A DNA stretch of 64,000 nucleotides from Pomphorhynchus laevis. Its lineage: Eukaryota; Acanthocephala; Palaeacanthocephala; Echinorhynchida; Pomphorhynchidae. The first letter of the stretch is position 1, and each line of letters starts with the position of its first letter. The notes under the pieces are model-generated. The model saw nothing but the letters and a program-made list of their open reading frames with translations. It did not search any database and was not told the DNA's origin. Below, piece by piece: positions 45,560-58,500 of the stretch. The translations under genes were made by a program, and so were the position numbers. The stretch spans positions 44,204 through 108,203 of the forward strand of contig WNNJ02002075.1 in NCBI GenBank assembly GCA_012934845.2, written 5' to 3'.

Positions 45560-45765
45560 CTTTTCCGGTCGGATGAGCAAATACTAAGGTTTCACAAGCT
45601 CCTCATCTCGAGATTACCAATCATAGTCCGTCTCTTCTGGACTTTTAGGGCGTGATAGATCCTAAATGGTTCCGTCAAAAGGCTGCGCTCTGATGCTGCC
45701 GGGGGCTCAGATCCCACTGAACCTAAGGCCGTGATGATGTTAGAAGAAGTTACAAGAAGATTCTG
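45560..45765 (+). mobile_element. Inverted 3'-end fragment of the same LINE (copy D)
   Basis: About 190 bases, from ACTAAGGTTTCACAAGCTCC to AGATTCTGTTGTATT, match the 3' end of copy C in opposite orientation (41655-41870). The match runs past the family end into the GATGTTAGAAGAAGTTACAA tail. Copy C is thus flanked by inverted copies of its own 3' end. Confidence 0.85.
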
Positions 45766-45839
45766 TTGTATTGATTTATCTTCAACTTAATTGGTTATAT
45801 CTAACGGTTGTGTAATTTTGTTTAAGAAAATATTCTTTT

Positions 45840-46620
45840 ATTTATTATGGTTCATCGTCGCTGTCAAGGTGAATTCTGAAGCGTCGCATTTTAAGTTCAT
45901 GAGTTGAAACTGTATGCAAAGATACCATCTTCGACACCCTCTCTAATGGATCATTTGTAGATGATCGTTCAGTCATCGACACTTTTTGAAGGTTGAAAGC
46001 TTTGTTGCGAATCTGGTCAGCAAATTGTCTTTAAATTTCTTGTCCCTAGGCGGCAATTTGTTCTTCTCATTTGGCTTGCTAGTATTTTCGTTTTGGGAGG
46101 TGGAGGATGTTCGTCAAATGTATAGAGTCATGTACATCTAATGATCGTTTTGACTAATCGGTATTATTTAATTTTTCTGTGTTGGTACTATTGTCTTATC
46201 ATTGACCAAAAATTTACTTAGTTCACGGGATCGAACTGAATAAGGCGTTTATTCGTCATTCAAAGATTTGGATTGAAATTTGTCGTAAATGGGTAACATG
46301 ATTTCAATAGCATATGCATCGTCATTTGCGGATTTTCAATACCGGCAATAAGTAAATCGCAGCATCCGTTAGTAGATTCTACTGACAGCTTCTTGTTGAT
46401 ACAAACGTCCGGCTCGAAGATGCGTTTTTCAGGTTCAGACGTTTCCTGTTGGCAATAATCAAAAGTTAATATTTGAAGCTGGCCGAGTGAAGCTAGCATG
46501 GCTTTGGCGTTGCCCCTCATTAGTGCGATGGAGATGCGCTTTTATAAGCGTGTGATCTTCACGGCGTATCCGATTCCGCTTGCCCGGCTCATTTTAAATA
46601 GACTATGCATCTATATAGTA
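45840..46620 (-). pseudogene. Decayed R2-like LINE C-terminal fragment plus unassigned frame
   Basis: On the minus strand from 46620, the sequence reads SRASGIGYAVK then KRISIALMRGNAKAML. This matches the C-terminal motif of the R2-like LINE at 52.4 kb (RISAAVKRGNAESFL). The frame then continues to 46260 with a cysteine-containing stretch (EPDVCINKKL, STNGCCDLL). Below 46260 coding-like pieces remain, such as KFKDNLLTRFATKL. The first part is probably the end of a broken REL-type LINE. The rest is not recognised. Confidence 0.4.
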
Positions 46621-47375
46621 GTTTTGTATTCATCTATAGATTTTTGATTATTTTACGAAATGAGCTTACGTTATGATTCAGCAAAAGTACCTTTTAAATT
46701 GATAGTCTTATAATTTTCTTTAGCTCAGTAATATAACAAGCAGTTTAATATTTTATGCATTGTTGTATATTATTTAATATTGTATAAAATATAATAAATA
46801 TATAAAAAAGTTAATTAAATATATTAAATAATTAAATATATAAGGCTTAAACTACAATTTTGTTAATTTTTATCTTTTATATATTAATTAAGATAAAATA
46901 TGTAACTATGATGTTATAAGCTATATTTATTATAAACGTAATTAACTTTAATGCATTGCTAACATACAGATATTACATATTATGTTCCTATCTACTGAAC
47001 TATACAACTCTTACTAAATTAAGCCACGGATACAAATATTTATTTGTCAGTTTAATATACTAAAATTTAAAAGTATAAATATACATATTATTATCAGCAT
47101 AATGCTTTACGAAAATGTTTTAAATGTTTGAATTTAATAGAAAAATGCTATATTTTTAGATGTTCCTATACAGATCTTCCATTGAACGTTGTTTTAAATG
47201 ACACAAGTAAATATGGAAAAACACGTTTGTACATTTCTTATAGTTAAAAACATAAGTTCAAGTATGTTATTCCTGAACAATGATAAAATATTAGTTTAAG
47301 GAACAATAGTTGTCAGTTCAAGATACTAAAAATTTCAAACTATGTTTTAACTTGCAAATAATTAGATTTTACGTA
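46620..47375. other. AT-rich stretch
   Basis: No gene or clear repeat seen. Confidence 0.5.
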
Positions 47376-47379
47376 ATAA

Positions 47380-47835
47380 GAATTATTGTAAAGAATTATT
47401 GGAGCTGGATCAAATTTAATTTATTTTATCAAAAATAAATTAAATTTATTGACAAATGATGATTTTTTTATATTTCGCTAACTTCTGTTAGCATATTCAG
47501 AAAATCCTGAAGATGCTAACTTATGTTAGCATCTTCAGAATTTTCTGAAAATGGAAAACGGAAGTTAGCGAAATATCAAAACAAATCCTCTTTTCTTTCA
47601 ATTGTTATTTTACGTAATAAAAATTATTGTAAAGAATTATTGGAGCTGTGTTCTCGGTAATACGGAGAGTGCATTTTAATAATGTTTAATTTTTCGATAA
47701 ATAAATTTTCTTATTTTAATCCATTATTTTAAGTAATTGATAATGACCATTATTGTAAAGAATTATTGGAGCTGGATCAAAGAAAAGAGAATTGTTTTGA
47801 TATTTCGCTAATTTCTGTAAGCATCTTCAGAAAAT
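47380..47835. mobile_element. Cluster of a small foldback repeat family
   Basis: A palindromic unit at about 47470-47585 has arms built on ATTTCGCTAACTTCTGTTAG and GCTAACATA...GATGCTAAC. A companion motif TTGTAAAGAATTATTGGAGC occurs three times (about 47388, 47630, 47753). Half copies follow near 47800-47835. A further copy in opposite orientation lies at 60873-60950. Confidence 0.75.
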
Positions 47836-47839
47836 TTTA

Positions 47840-49210
47840 TATTTATATATTATAATTAAATATTTATATATATAATTAAATTATATTTTTAAATATATTT
47901 TTAGATGTTCTTATATAGTTCAATATATGAAAAAAACATGTTAGTGCATTTCCTATAGTTAAAAACTTAAGTTCAAGTGTGTTATTAATAAAAGTTAATT
48001 AACTTTTCTAACGCTTCTGAATTCTTCTATATTTGTATACTAAAATCGAAAAATATTTATTCATTAGTTTAAAATACTAAGAATTTCAAACTATGTTTTG
48101 ACTTGCAAATAATTAGATTTTGCGTAATAACAATTTTTAAGTAGATCACATTTTAAAAGTTTTATTGAATCAATGAACACATGTGTTGATTGAACACATG
48201 TTGTTACTCTAAATTTCATATGATTTCAAATGTTTACAAAAACGATAAAAAAGGTATACAAATTACTTTTTTACCGTTTAATCGGCACATTCTTTTAAAT
48301 TTATTTAATAGTACATACCTTAGAAAATTATTCAATTTCGCTATTTAGTATCAAACAGGTTATTTGATCGTCAAATTTTTATTTTGATGTAGTTTCGTAT
48401 TGGTATAAGTCTTATCGTACTATCTTTACAACTAATTGTCCTTCTGTAAATATGTTTATTATAGACAATTCAAGCTTTTCTAGCATGTACTAATAGCAAT
48501 TGAGAACAGGGTTTCAACAGGAATAAAGGAGGCATTTACTACTTTTGCAAATGCTTATCATTTATGTACCTTAATTTTAGCCAATCTCCAATATGTTTTT
48601 GTTATAATTAACCAATTATAACCGTATTATAGCAAATTAGCACAACTCAGATTGAATTACAGATAAATACTGATATGGCAAATATCAGCCTTATTTTTGT
48701 CATCATGACATACTGCACGGATTATGGATTATAACATACTTTATGGATTCAGAGCATTTATATTTGATTTTCGATTTTTGATTTAAATTGATTTTCTGAT
48801 AAAAAATTGCAATATCGGAGCATGAAATCTAATGTGAAATTTCTCAAATAAAATCAATAAATTATGTAATCCAAAGTAAAAGTCTAAATATGTAATCAAC
48901 AGATTTTACTTATGCTTCAAGTAAATGCATATATACTAAAGCTGCAATTCGTTTAATATTAAGCTGTAATTCATTTGATGTAAATTTGTAATCCATTAAA
49001 TGTAAATATAAATATATAATAAATATCTTTCTGCACTAAAACGGCTGCGAGATGGAGAATAAGTTGTTACGCCCATTGATGTTTTAATATGGTATTCTAG
49101 ATAAAAATGATTTTTAATGGAAGAAATATGTGAGCCATGTTTATTTTTATATTATCACGTTTATTATTAAAAAATAAAAAAAAATATTTTTTTTAATTTT
49201 AATTTTAATC
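47840..49210. other. AT-rich stretch
   Basis: No gene seen. Some phrases near 47940-48120 repeat those near 47220-47370 (TTAGTTTAA...ATACTAA and CTATGTTTTAACTTGCAAAT), so a block of about 150 bases is duplicated. Confidence 0.5.
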
Positions 49211-49212
49211 GA

Positions 49213-49330
49213 AGAGCTGCCAATTTCCTCTTGCAGCGTTTAAGCGTGCAGTGCAGCGGGGAAATGCAGCGTGCTTGTTAGAGGTCGCTCGAGACGGAAA
49301 CCTACCAACTTTACGATACTGAAATATCAC
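49213..49330 (+). mobile_element. 3' end of another R2-like LINE copy
   Basis: The frame reads FKRAVQRGNAACLLEVA, equivalent to the C-terminal motif ISAAVKRGNAESFLESA at 52.4 kb. It ends just 180 bases before the next copy begins, so two members of the family lie head to tail. Confidence 0.5.
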
Positions 49331-49499
49331 AAACTGTATAATTTTTGTCTCTTATTTGTATTTATTACTTTTAATTAAATTTTAATTTAAATTTTTTTAA
49401 TTTAATTTGAAAAATTCTTGATTAAAACTACTTAAATTTGAGAAATAATTAACATACAATCATAACATACAATACAACTATAGTACACAACTGACAAAT

Positions 49500-52450
49500 A
49501 TCCCAATACGATGTGCCAAATAACTCAACAAAACCGGAAAGGCCAATCAACAATACTGACTCTAATACGCACACATTTAGACAAGTGAGAGTACAATATT
49601 CAATTTGTCGCAGGCTCTTCGTCTCTAACGCCTTCGGAATGGTAAGAAAACATGGTCCAATGCCAGGTTGTCACGGTTCTGGACTTCCGCCTGCCAATAT
49701 TCCAGCCACATCAACACGTTCAGATCTATCCGTGAGCCTGCCGTGGCTACCAGCGAAAACTCCGAGCGCTCTTTTTGCACAAACTTTTATCTGGGAATTT
49801 TCGTGTCATCCGTAGTATTCCGCGCGGTGTTCGACAAGCCGTTGCCGCGAAGTTCTCTCAGCTTATTGACGCAGTCGTTGAGCGACATTCTAACGAGTCA
49901 GTGTAGTGTAGTCTACTCAGCTTTCCTAAAATTGCGCTTCGCGTGCCTCAGCAGAATCAGAGTACGCCCTCTCATCCCTTTAAATCTGCAAAGATTCGAG
50001 CTGCATGCGCCCGGGACCAATTCCTTCTTAGGTTAGTGTGGAGGAAAATAACCGATGCAACATCACAAAAATAAATCCTCCGTGGATCAACTACACTGAA
50101 AGATTTCTGAAAAGATTGAGGACGGCGACATCCGCTGCGCTGTTAGTACTCTATGCAGGGACTCGGGCATCCTATCTTGCGATGAAAACACAACTACAAC
50201 TCTACAGACTAAGCATTCCCAGAGAAGTGTATCTACCGATTGCCCACCTTTGCCGCTCCCTTCTCGATTGCTGATCTGTTGTTACCGCCCCATATTTACT
50301 GTGACCTTTACGGTCTTTCCCGCTCTCGTCCGAGGGTATCCCTGACGGCTTAAGCCCAATGTACCTAAGAGATCTCACAGGATTTTCTGTAGGAGCCTCA
50401 GCAAGCCACTTGGTCACGGATTAAACGAATCTAATGGCAGTTCTTCTGGATGGAACGGTACCAGATAACGATGCTAATATTCTATGCGGCGGCAAGTTAC
50501 TCGCCTTTCTAACGAGGGATGGTGGTATCCGTCCAATCGCCGTCGGATTTACAATTCGCCGCATCGCTTCTAAACTGGCATGTCAATTCGCATCCGGTCC
50601 GCTCGCCAATCATTTTCTCCCTATACAGCTGGGCGTTGTTATTGCGAGTGGAATCGAAGCAGCAATACATGAATCTCGCGTATTCATGCGTGACATGGCT
50701 AGTCGTAACCACACTATGGTAATACTCGACTACTACAACGCGTTCAACTGCTTGATCAGAGATACAATCCTGCGCTGCGTCGCTCGCTAAATTCTGCATA
50801 TTTAACCGTTTGTTCGACTTTGTTACGACCGCCAGAGCGAGCTTCTATTCGGCAACAAACTTATTCTCTCTGCTGAGGGCGTTCAGCAGGGCGACCCATT
50901 GGGCCCTGTACTATTCTGCCTCACCGTCAACAGCCTGACACATAGCTTAAAATCCAGTATGAACCTATAGTACCTCTACGACTGCGTCCTGGGCGGTACG
51001 ATGGAGAATATTCTGGCCGATATCTACAAAATTAAGGCTGAAGGAGCCGAAATTGGATTACACTTAAATTTCCAAAAGTGCGAGGTGATTACCGAAAGCA
51101 GGAATGTGAGCCAAGCTATCGCGTGCAAGCTAACATGGTGCCAGACTATCACACATGAAGACGCACAGCTTCTGGGTGCGCCGCTTGGCGGGCGAGCAAG
51201 CATCGACAACGCATTAAGCTGCGCAGTGAACGAGCTTTATAACGCCGGAATCCGGTTGACCGAATTGAGCGCTCACGACGCCTTCGTGATTTTGCATAGC
51301 TCACTCAGCTTGCCATAGATTGGCTTCCTTCTTCGATGTACCCCCTGCCACAGAAGTAAAATGTTTCAACTTTTCGAAACTGAAGTTCGAAGAATATTGA
51401 GCAAAATACTCAATGTGCCACTGCCCAACGAAGCCTGGATGCAAGCGACCTTACCGATCCGTCTTGGAGGTCTCGGTGTTTGCCAGGCATTAGAGGTTGC
51501 CCTTCCTGCGTTCGGTTCATCTATCAAAGACACAATGGAACTGAAGAAGATACTGCTACTGAATTGTCCGCCGTTAACCCTTTGCCCTTAGGAATTAGAC
51601 TGGAAAAATACCACAAATCAATGAAACGCGGAATATAGGACGACTATTCCATCGGATCAAATATCTCAAAAACGATGGATGTCCGAACACTACGAAGCGT
51701 GCCAACGAAGACTTGTCGATGAAGCATGGACAACTAAATATTGATCCTGACTCATCGGAGTAACATTAAAGTGGTCAGGGGCGTTCCTTGAAGCACTGCC
51801 GATCACATCCGTCGGCACACGACTTGATAACCGATCTATTTCTATCGCCGTTGCGGTGAGGCTAGTTGTTCAATGCTTTCACAACATGGGTGTATCTGCA
51901 GAGTGTGGGTCCAGTGGTACAGTGCTCATTCTTTATACTGCAACAGGATAACGTCTCAGCATCATCGACATGTTGCCGTCAGCAAGATTTTGAGAATGGT
52001 TTTCGCTGCCTCAGGATCGCCCTTTAGACCCGAACCGGCAGGCTAAGCGCGAGACGATGGCAAACGAACCGATGCTGCGACTCCTATGCATGGGAAGCTG
52101 ACCGTATACTCGTTTGAGATTTCACTTGCCCGAACATCCTAGCAGCCATGTTGCACATGCGTTGTCTTCTGCTAGCGCTGTTGAAGCCCACGCGGAGCAG
52201 CTCAAGCGAACCAAATACAGCTGCTTCGAGGATCGACAGTATTTGTTCGTCCACTTCGCAATCGAAACCCTTAGCGCTGTCGGTCCAAGCGCATCTGCGT
52301 TTTTGAAGCAGCTTGGTTAAAGGTTGAGACGGACAACCGGTGATAAACGCGCATTCAGCTGGTTCATGCCACGAATCAGCGCAGCCGTGAAACGAGGGAA
52401 TGCGGAATCCTTTTTGGAGTCGGCTGGAAATTCTTTCCTAGGCAACTACC
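49500..52450 (+). mobile_element. R2-like (REL-type) LINE, one ORF, decayed
   Basis: A single-ORF non-LTR element. Near 49600-49690 an N-terminal zinc finger (YSICRRLF...RKHGPMPGCHGSG) has tyrosine where the first cysteine is expected. RT motifs follow at 50434-51318: GGIRPIAVGFTIRR, LPIQLGV, MVILDYYNAFNCL (motif A), EGVQQGDPLGPVLFCL (motif B) and YLYDCVLGG, where the family has YLDDGTLGG, so a catalytic aspartate is lost. A thumb region follows (PIRLGGLGV at 51450). The C terminus near 52320-52445 reads KRAFSWFMPRISAAVKRG. The cysteine-histidine motif and restriction-like nuclease between are too decayed to place. Several frameshifts and stops occur. No 28S rDNA flanks it, unlike true R2. 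Confidence 0.85.
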
Positions 52451-52454
52451 TTAT

Positions 52455-54825
52455 TATTTAATTCATATTTATTTCTTTGCACAAATGTTCTTTTTATTTT
52501 AAATTTTTAAAATAAAAATTCATAATTTTTTATTCATAAAAAATTAAGAATAGAAAATTCAATTTGAAACAAATTTGATAAGTCAACAACAATTCTTAAA
52601 AGCATTTGATGGAATAGTATTGCACCAAATGATTTCACCAAAAAATCATAAATCTGCCCAATGCGTCTTTATTCAACATTTTTAAATCAGTGAAATGGCT
52701 GATTAATTATTAATGAATTATTATTAATTTATTAATAATTAATTATAATTAATTATAAATAAGTAATTCAAATGCAAAATTTAAAAATGATACACAAGGT
52801 AATTAATTTCATTTAATTTGTATTTTATAGGAAAACGATTGTTCTTTATCAAAACGAGTATTGATAATTATATATATATTAATATTAAATATTATAAAAA
52901 TATAATATTTTAAAATATTATAGGTATCAAGTATTATATGTTGAAATTCCGATTGCTCTAATGATTAAATTAATAAATAAATGCAAATCAGTCATTTAAA
53001 ATTTATTATTTTAATAATAATAATTATTTTAATCAATATTTTAACTTTAAATTTGTTTTGAGTTTTTATATCAACAAAAAGATTTTAATTTAATTCTTTA
53101 AATATAAAGTTGAATAACAAATTAAAGTTGAATATATGAGTTAAAATTAAATATTTAATTAAAATTAAATTAAAAGGTTTCTTAATAAAATAATTTGTTA
53201 CGAATGATTTATGAAATTAATAAAATTAAATGTATCGCCGTAAATGTTTGAACAAAAAATACAAAACTAAAATAATATCTTTCAGCACCAGAAATGTGAT
53301 TTATGCGTGCATCAGATACTAGATGAATTTATTTATTAGGGTGCAGAATTATCACCAGAACTGCCTCAAATATTTTTGATTTTTATATAAAATGTGCTTT
53401 TCGTATTCCTATTTTTAAATTGATAAAAATTTTGAAAGATACTTTACCATAAAATGTGCAAGGGTTTGTTTTATCGATTCTTCTTCCGATGTATTATCAA
53501 ATAAACATTTATATTAAGAAAAATCTTATTGCACATTCAAATTGCTTTCGATTACCCGAAGATTTCGATTTATATCAACATCGTCGGTATTTTGATCACC
53601 TATTTTGATAAATAGATATCAATTAAAAATATTCCTATTTAAGCTTAAAATATCTAAAGCATTATACAATAAAGTATATTAATACTCTTACTTAGAATGA
53701 ATTTAGTCTGAACATGCATCAGTTATTGTTTCTTATATTTATTCTCCTTCATTCATGCCACGTACGATTATGCTATTCTTTGATCTTATAATAATTTTAA
53801 GCTTTTAATACGATCTTTTTATAATATTCCTATGAAATGTATATTTTGTTCTGATTATATAAGCTGAAAAATGATACCATAATGTGTTAAGTTACAAAAT
53901 AATTCAGTGACTTTAAACAGTAAGAGAATGAATTATTTAAGAGATCGAGTCGAAATTGATTTCATTTAAATCAATTAAACGACTTTTTATATGTTTACAG
54001 TAAAAAATTAAAAGCATTTACGGTATATAATCAAATAACTCAAACGAATTTCCATATCAATAAATTTAGTTCCCGAATATTAAATTATAAGTGTTGCTAA
54101 TAACCGAATATTTAAAGCTGGCAAGTAAATCACTAAAGGAAATATCTACCTGACGATTCTACTAATGCTGCCTCTTGTGTATTAACTCATTGCTTTATAT
54201 GCCTGATGATTGGCAATTACAACGAAATTTAAAATTTTTGAATGTTAACGCATTCTGAATGAAAAAAGCCTTGACATCTATAACCTGTCAATGTTTAAAT
54301 GGAGATAACCTTAATTTGTCATATTATGCTTGTTTATCCTCGAAAATATTCCCGTGTGAATTTTACGTTTACCGAGCAAATTCGAGAGATTTGTTTGTTT
54401 TATTTGAAGGAAAAGGTTGTTTTTCAGTATAAGATGATCATAATGTTTGATGGTTTTTATGGGTGGTACATCAGATTCAAGTATGTTCGTTGCCTTAAAA
54501 TATCAATTAATAAAAATACAATATGATAGTATTTACAGATAATATTTAAGCAAAAATTAAACAAAATTGAATATACATTTAAAATATAGTTTAGATTAAA
54601 TTTCGTTAAAAATTTAATATATTATTAAATATTTTAATAATAATATATAATTATTAAAATATATAAAAATATATATAAAAATATATAATTATTATATATT
54701 TTTTATATATTAAAAATTTTTCAGCTCATTCATTAGCTATTAAAATTTTTAATTTTAGCCAATTGACGTTAATATTAGCTTATAATTTTATTTGCATGAA
54801 CTGAAAGATATTTACTATTTAATTA
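52455..54825. other. AT-rich stretch
   Basis: No gene supported; a 75-codon plus-strand frame at 54299-54526 is not recognised. Confidence 0.55.
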
Positions 54826-54827
54826 TA

Positions 54828-55520
54828 TTTAATTAGTGGAGAGAATGAAATTGTTATTTTTATTGAAAGTCAAATTTTCGATAGCTAACTGCTATCATTC
54901 TCAGGACAAAATTATAAAAATATAATTTAATTATTAAATTATGTAGTAGTCAAAGTGTGTATTGTCAAATTAATATTATCCAATTTAATTTTCAATCAAA
55001 AATAAACTATTTATTATTTAGTTTATCATTAAATTATAAATAAATATTAATATTAAGCAATAACTTTTTATTTAATCATCTATTATTAATTGACTGTTCA
55101 CTCTTTTTAAATTATATTTTATTAGTGAAGAGAGTGAAATTATTATTTTTATTAAAAGTCAAATTTTCGATAGCTAACTGCTATCATTCTTATGATCAAA
55201 TAATTTTGTCCTAAAATTATTATTACTATAATATATTATAATTTATATTATAATTTAATATATTATAATATATTATATAATATATTATTACGCAGTAAAT
55301 CAAAGTGTTCAAAATCCGTTTCAGAATCGTGTTTATCCTTAGGCAGAGGATCAAACAACCAGATATCTCTTATCTTTGTTAAAACAAAACATTAAACACT
55401 GAAAATTCCCTAGGTACAAAATGAAACAAATAATACTTAGGATAAAATTACTTTGTCCTGATAATGATAGCAGTTAGCTGTTAAAAATTCGACTTTTATT
55501 AAAAATATTAATTTTAATGT
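54828..55520. repeat. Dispersed repeat, two direct copies and one inverted
   Basis: A block of about 93 bases with the core CGATAGCTAACTGCTATCAT occurs at 54828-54920, 55113-55205 and, in reverse complement, about 55440-55520. The core contains a palindrome (ATAGCTAACTGCTAT). Spacing between the direct copies is 285 bases. Confidence 0.8.
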
Positions 55521-55524
55521 CTCA

Positions 55525-58500
55525 GCTAATTAAATATAATTTAATAATGAGTGAACAATCAATTTATAATATTTAATTTAATATTTACATTTTAATAGTT
55601 AAGATGTTAGTTGTTATCATTAACTAATATGATAATAATGATATTTAAGAGGGTTTTATTTAACTTATTACGATTTTAAACTACACTATAGTTATAAGTG
55701 GTAGTATAAGTTTTCTAAATTTTAGATTTTAATAAAAATTAATAGAAATCATAATGTTTGAAGGAAACTAAACGGAGTTGTAGTGGATATCGCAGTTTTT
55801 CCGATATAAATAAGGATTCTATTTTTTTTTAAATAATTTATTAATAATAAATGAATTTATAAACAAAAATTTCAATTTTGCGCATTTGAAGAGAACATTG
55901 CTGATTAGAAACGAAATAATAATTTAACAGCAGTTAGATATCTAAATATTTGAAAGATATCCGAAATATTTTATAATGTAATTATATTTAAATAATATAA
56001 TATTTAATATTTTTTAAATAATTTATAAATAAAGAGATTTCATTAATTTATAAACAAACACAAAACTGCAAACTGTTGACATTTATGCATACAAATATTT
56101 TTATTTCAATTTTGATATAAAAAATATCAGTAGATAGTAAATCAAAAAGGAATTTTAAACATTAAATACAAAACTGGCCTTCACTCTAATTAGATATAGA
56201 AGTGTATTGAAGAATGCTAATATTAACAAGTTCTGCCTTATATAATGTAAATTTTCTCAATTTTAAGATATTGTAGGTTGAAACCATTTAAATGCTAAAC
56301 TAATGACTTCTATTGCTTATTATCGTAAAATAGATTCAAGTAAATGGGAAAGCAGATAAAAGCACTTACATGTTATTGAACTTCAACACAATAAAAGCTA
56401 TATTTTTATCTATATTTACAGATTAAAGTTATATTTACAGATGAGAACTTGCAGCTACATTTATGTGACAGATGCGCTGCAAGGTACAATAATTACTTTT
56501 TCTCAATTTACAGATATCAAGTCCACTTTAACAAGAAGCCCCTTTACCATCAAAGGGGCTTAATCAAATGCCCAATGAGTATTATTTCAAATAGATTTCA
56601 GAAAATTACAGCTTAATTATTACAATTAAAATAAAATATTATATTTCGTATTATTTTTAATTTCTATCGGTTATTTATTTCCATTAAACTTTATCAAATA
56701 CATTTTACCGTATATTTACTTTAATGAATTCAATAAATTATTATCACAGATAAAATTATTTGATTTATTTAAAATTATTTAAAATTATTTTCTTTTAAAA
56801 AATAAAATAAAATTCAATTTTTTTAAACAATTCTAATATTATCACTTTAAAGGTTTATTTTATTGAATTATAAACTCAAATATTAATATTTTGCTTTAAT
56901 TAGAATAGAAGCCAGTAAGACTAATGTAACATACATATTTACTACTTTGTACAATATCGAAATGGCTTATTGTTAAAAAATTTAATTTAAAGGTAGGATT
57001 TCTTAATCACAATGGAAACTGATTTTTTTCTGTGTTCATAACAATCAACTGTTGGAATGTTTTGAATGCATCTACTGACATTTTATTCAATTGCTTAAAC
57101 TCATTAGTATTTTTGATTACATGAAATAGTAGTAAAATTGCGTTAATTGGTAAAATAACTAAACATGTATTTATTTATTAATAACTAAAAATGTATTTAT
57201 TTATAAATTGTTGGCTTTTAAAATTATTCTATACAGATAGTACAAGTAAAATCGTGGAATAACATAATTGTATTTCGTATTTTCTGAAACAAGTTTTATT
57301 GTGAAATTTAATATCAAAAATCTTGTTTAAGCAAGATACTTGTGACCATATACTTGGCACTAGTATCTGTAAAGCCTGTACAAAGAATAGTAGCATGTGT
57401 TATTATATTACATATTTACGTGAAATTTCAGAATTTGTAGACTTTTTTATTATTTGAAGTATATGATTACCTGGACTGATCCATGAAAAACGTTTAGTAT
57501 TATACCTACATTGTTATATCGTTCACGATGAAAGGTTTATTTTCTAAATTTAAAGTCTTATTTTCATGCTTATTTTTCGTTCATGTTTATAATAATTAAA
57601 TAACTATTTCATTATAAATTTATATGGAACTAATTATTAAAATATTTTCATAATTTTTGTACAATAATAATATCCGAAATGATAAAATAATCAAAATATA
57701 ATACAAATTATAAATAACGATAATATCCGAAATGTGAAAAAATACACGTTTAAGTGTGTATTTTGTCTATAAAATACACATAATATACAAAATATTTATT
57801 CACAGAGACGTTAAGTTTACACAACGCGACGCTATAAAGTAGAAAGTTCACCAGTCAATTCATTAGAATTGATTCTACACATCGAAGCTGAATTTCAATG
57901 GTATATAACTCCTATTGAATTTGAAAAGAATTTAATCTTTTTAATTTGGCAGAAATATCAATAAAACATGAAAATATAGCAAAGTTGTTATTTTTAAACA
58001 CATTTAACTAAAATTTTAATTATTTTCTCTGACCGATTAATGAAAAAAGTTATTATAAATGTTATTAGTATATTACCGTAATTCACTAATGAGTATATTA
58101 GTATATTATAATATTAAATTAATTATATGTCGACATCATCCACAACGACAGTACTTTGCCCTTACTTAGAGAATTAATAATGATGGTTTATCATTTGTAA
58201 TAAAGCAATGATAATTAAAGGTTAAAGCTTGAATAGTAAATATACATTAGTTGCTAAAATAAATAACAGGACCTTCAAACTTCAGGAAATTGAAGAAACG
58301 AACGAATACTGTCCTTAGAATATGAAAAAACGAGAATATACCATTATTAATACCATTATCCAACTAGCATCATTCAATAGTCTGTCTCTATTATTTACTT
58401 ACTTTTACATTTAAAGACCAAACTTATATTTATGAAGGAATATTTATAAGATATTGCTTCCACAGATATTTTAGTACAATGCATTCCTTCCAAAGATGAG

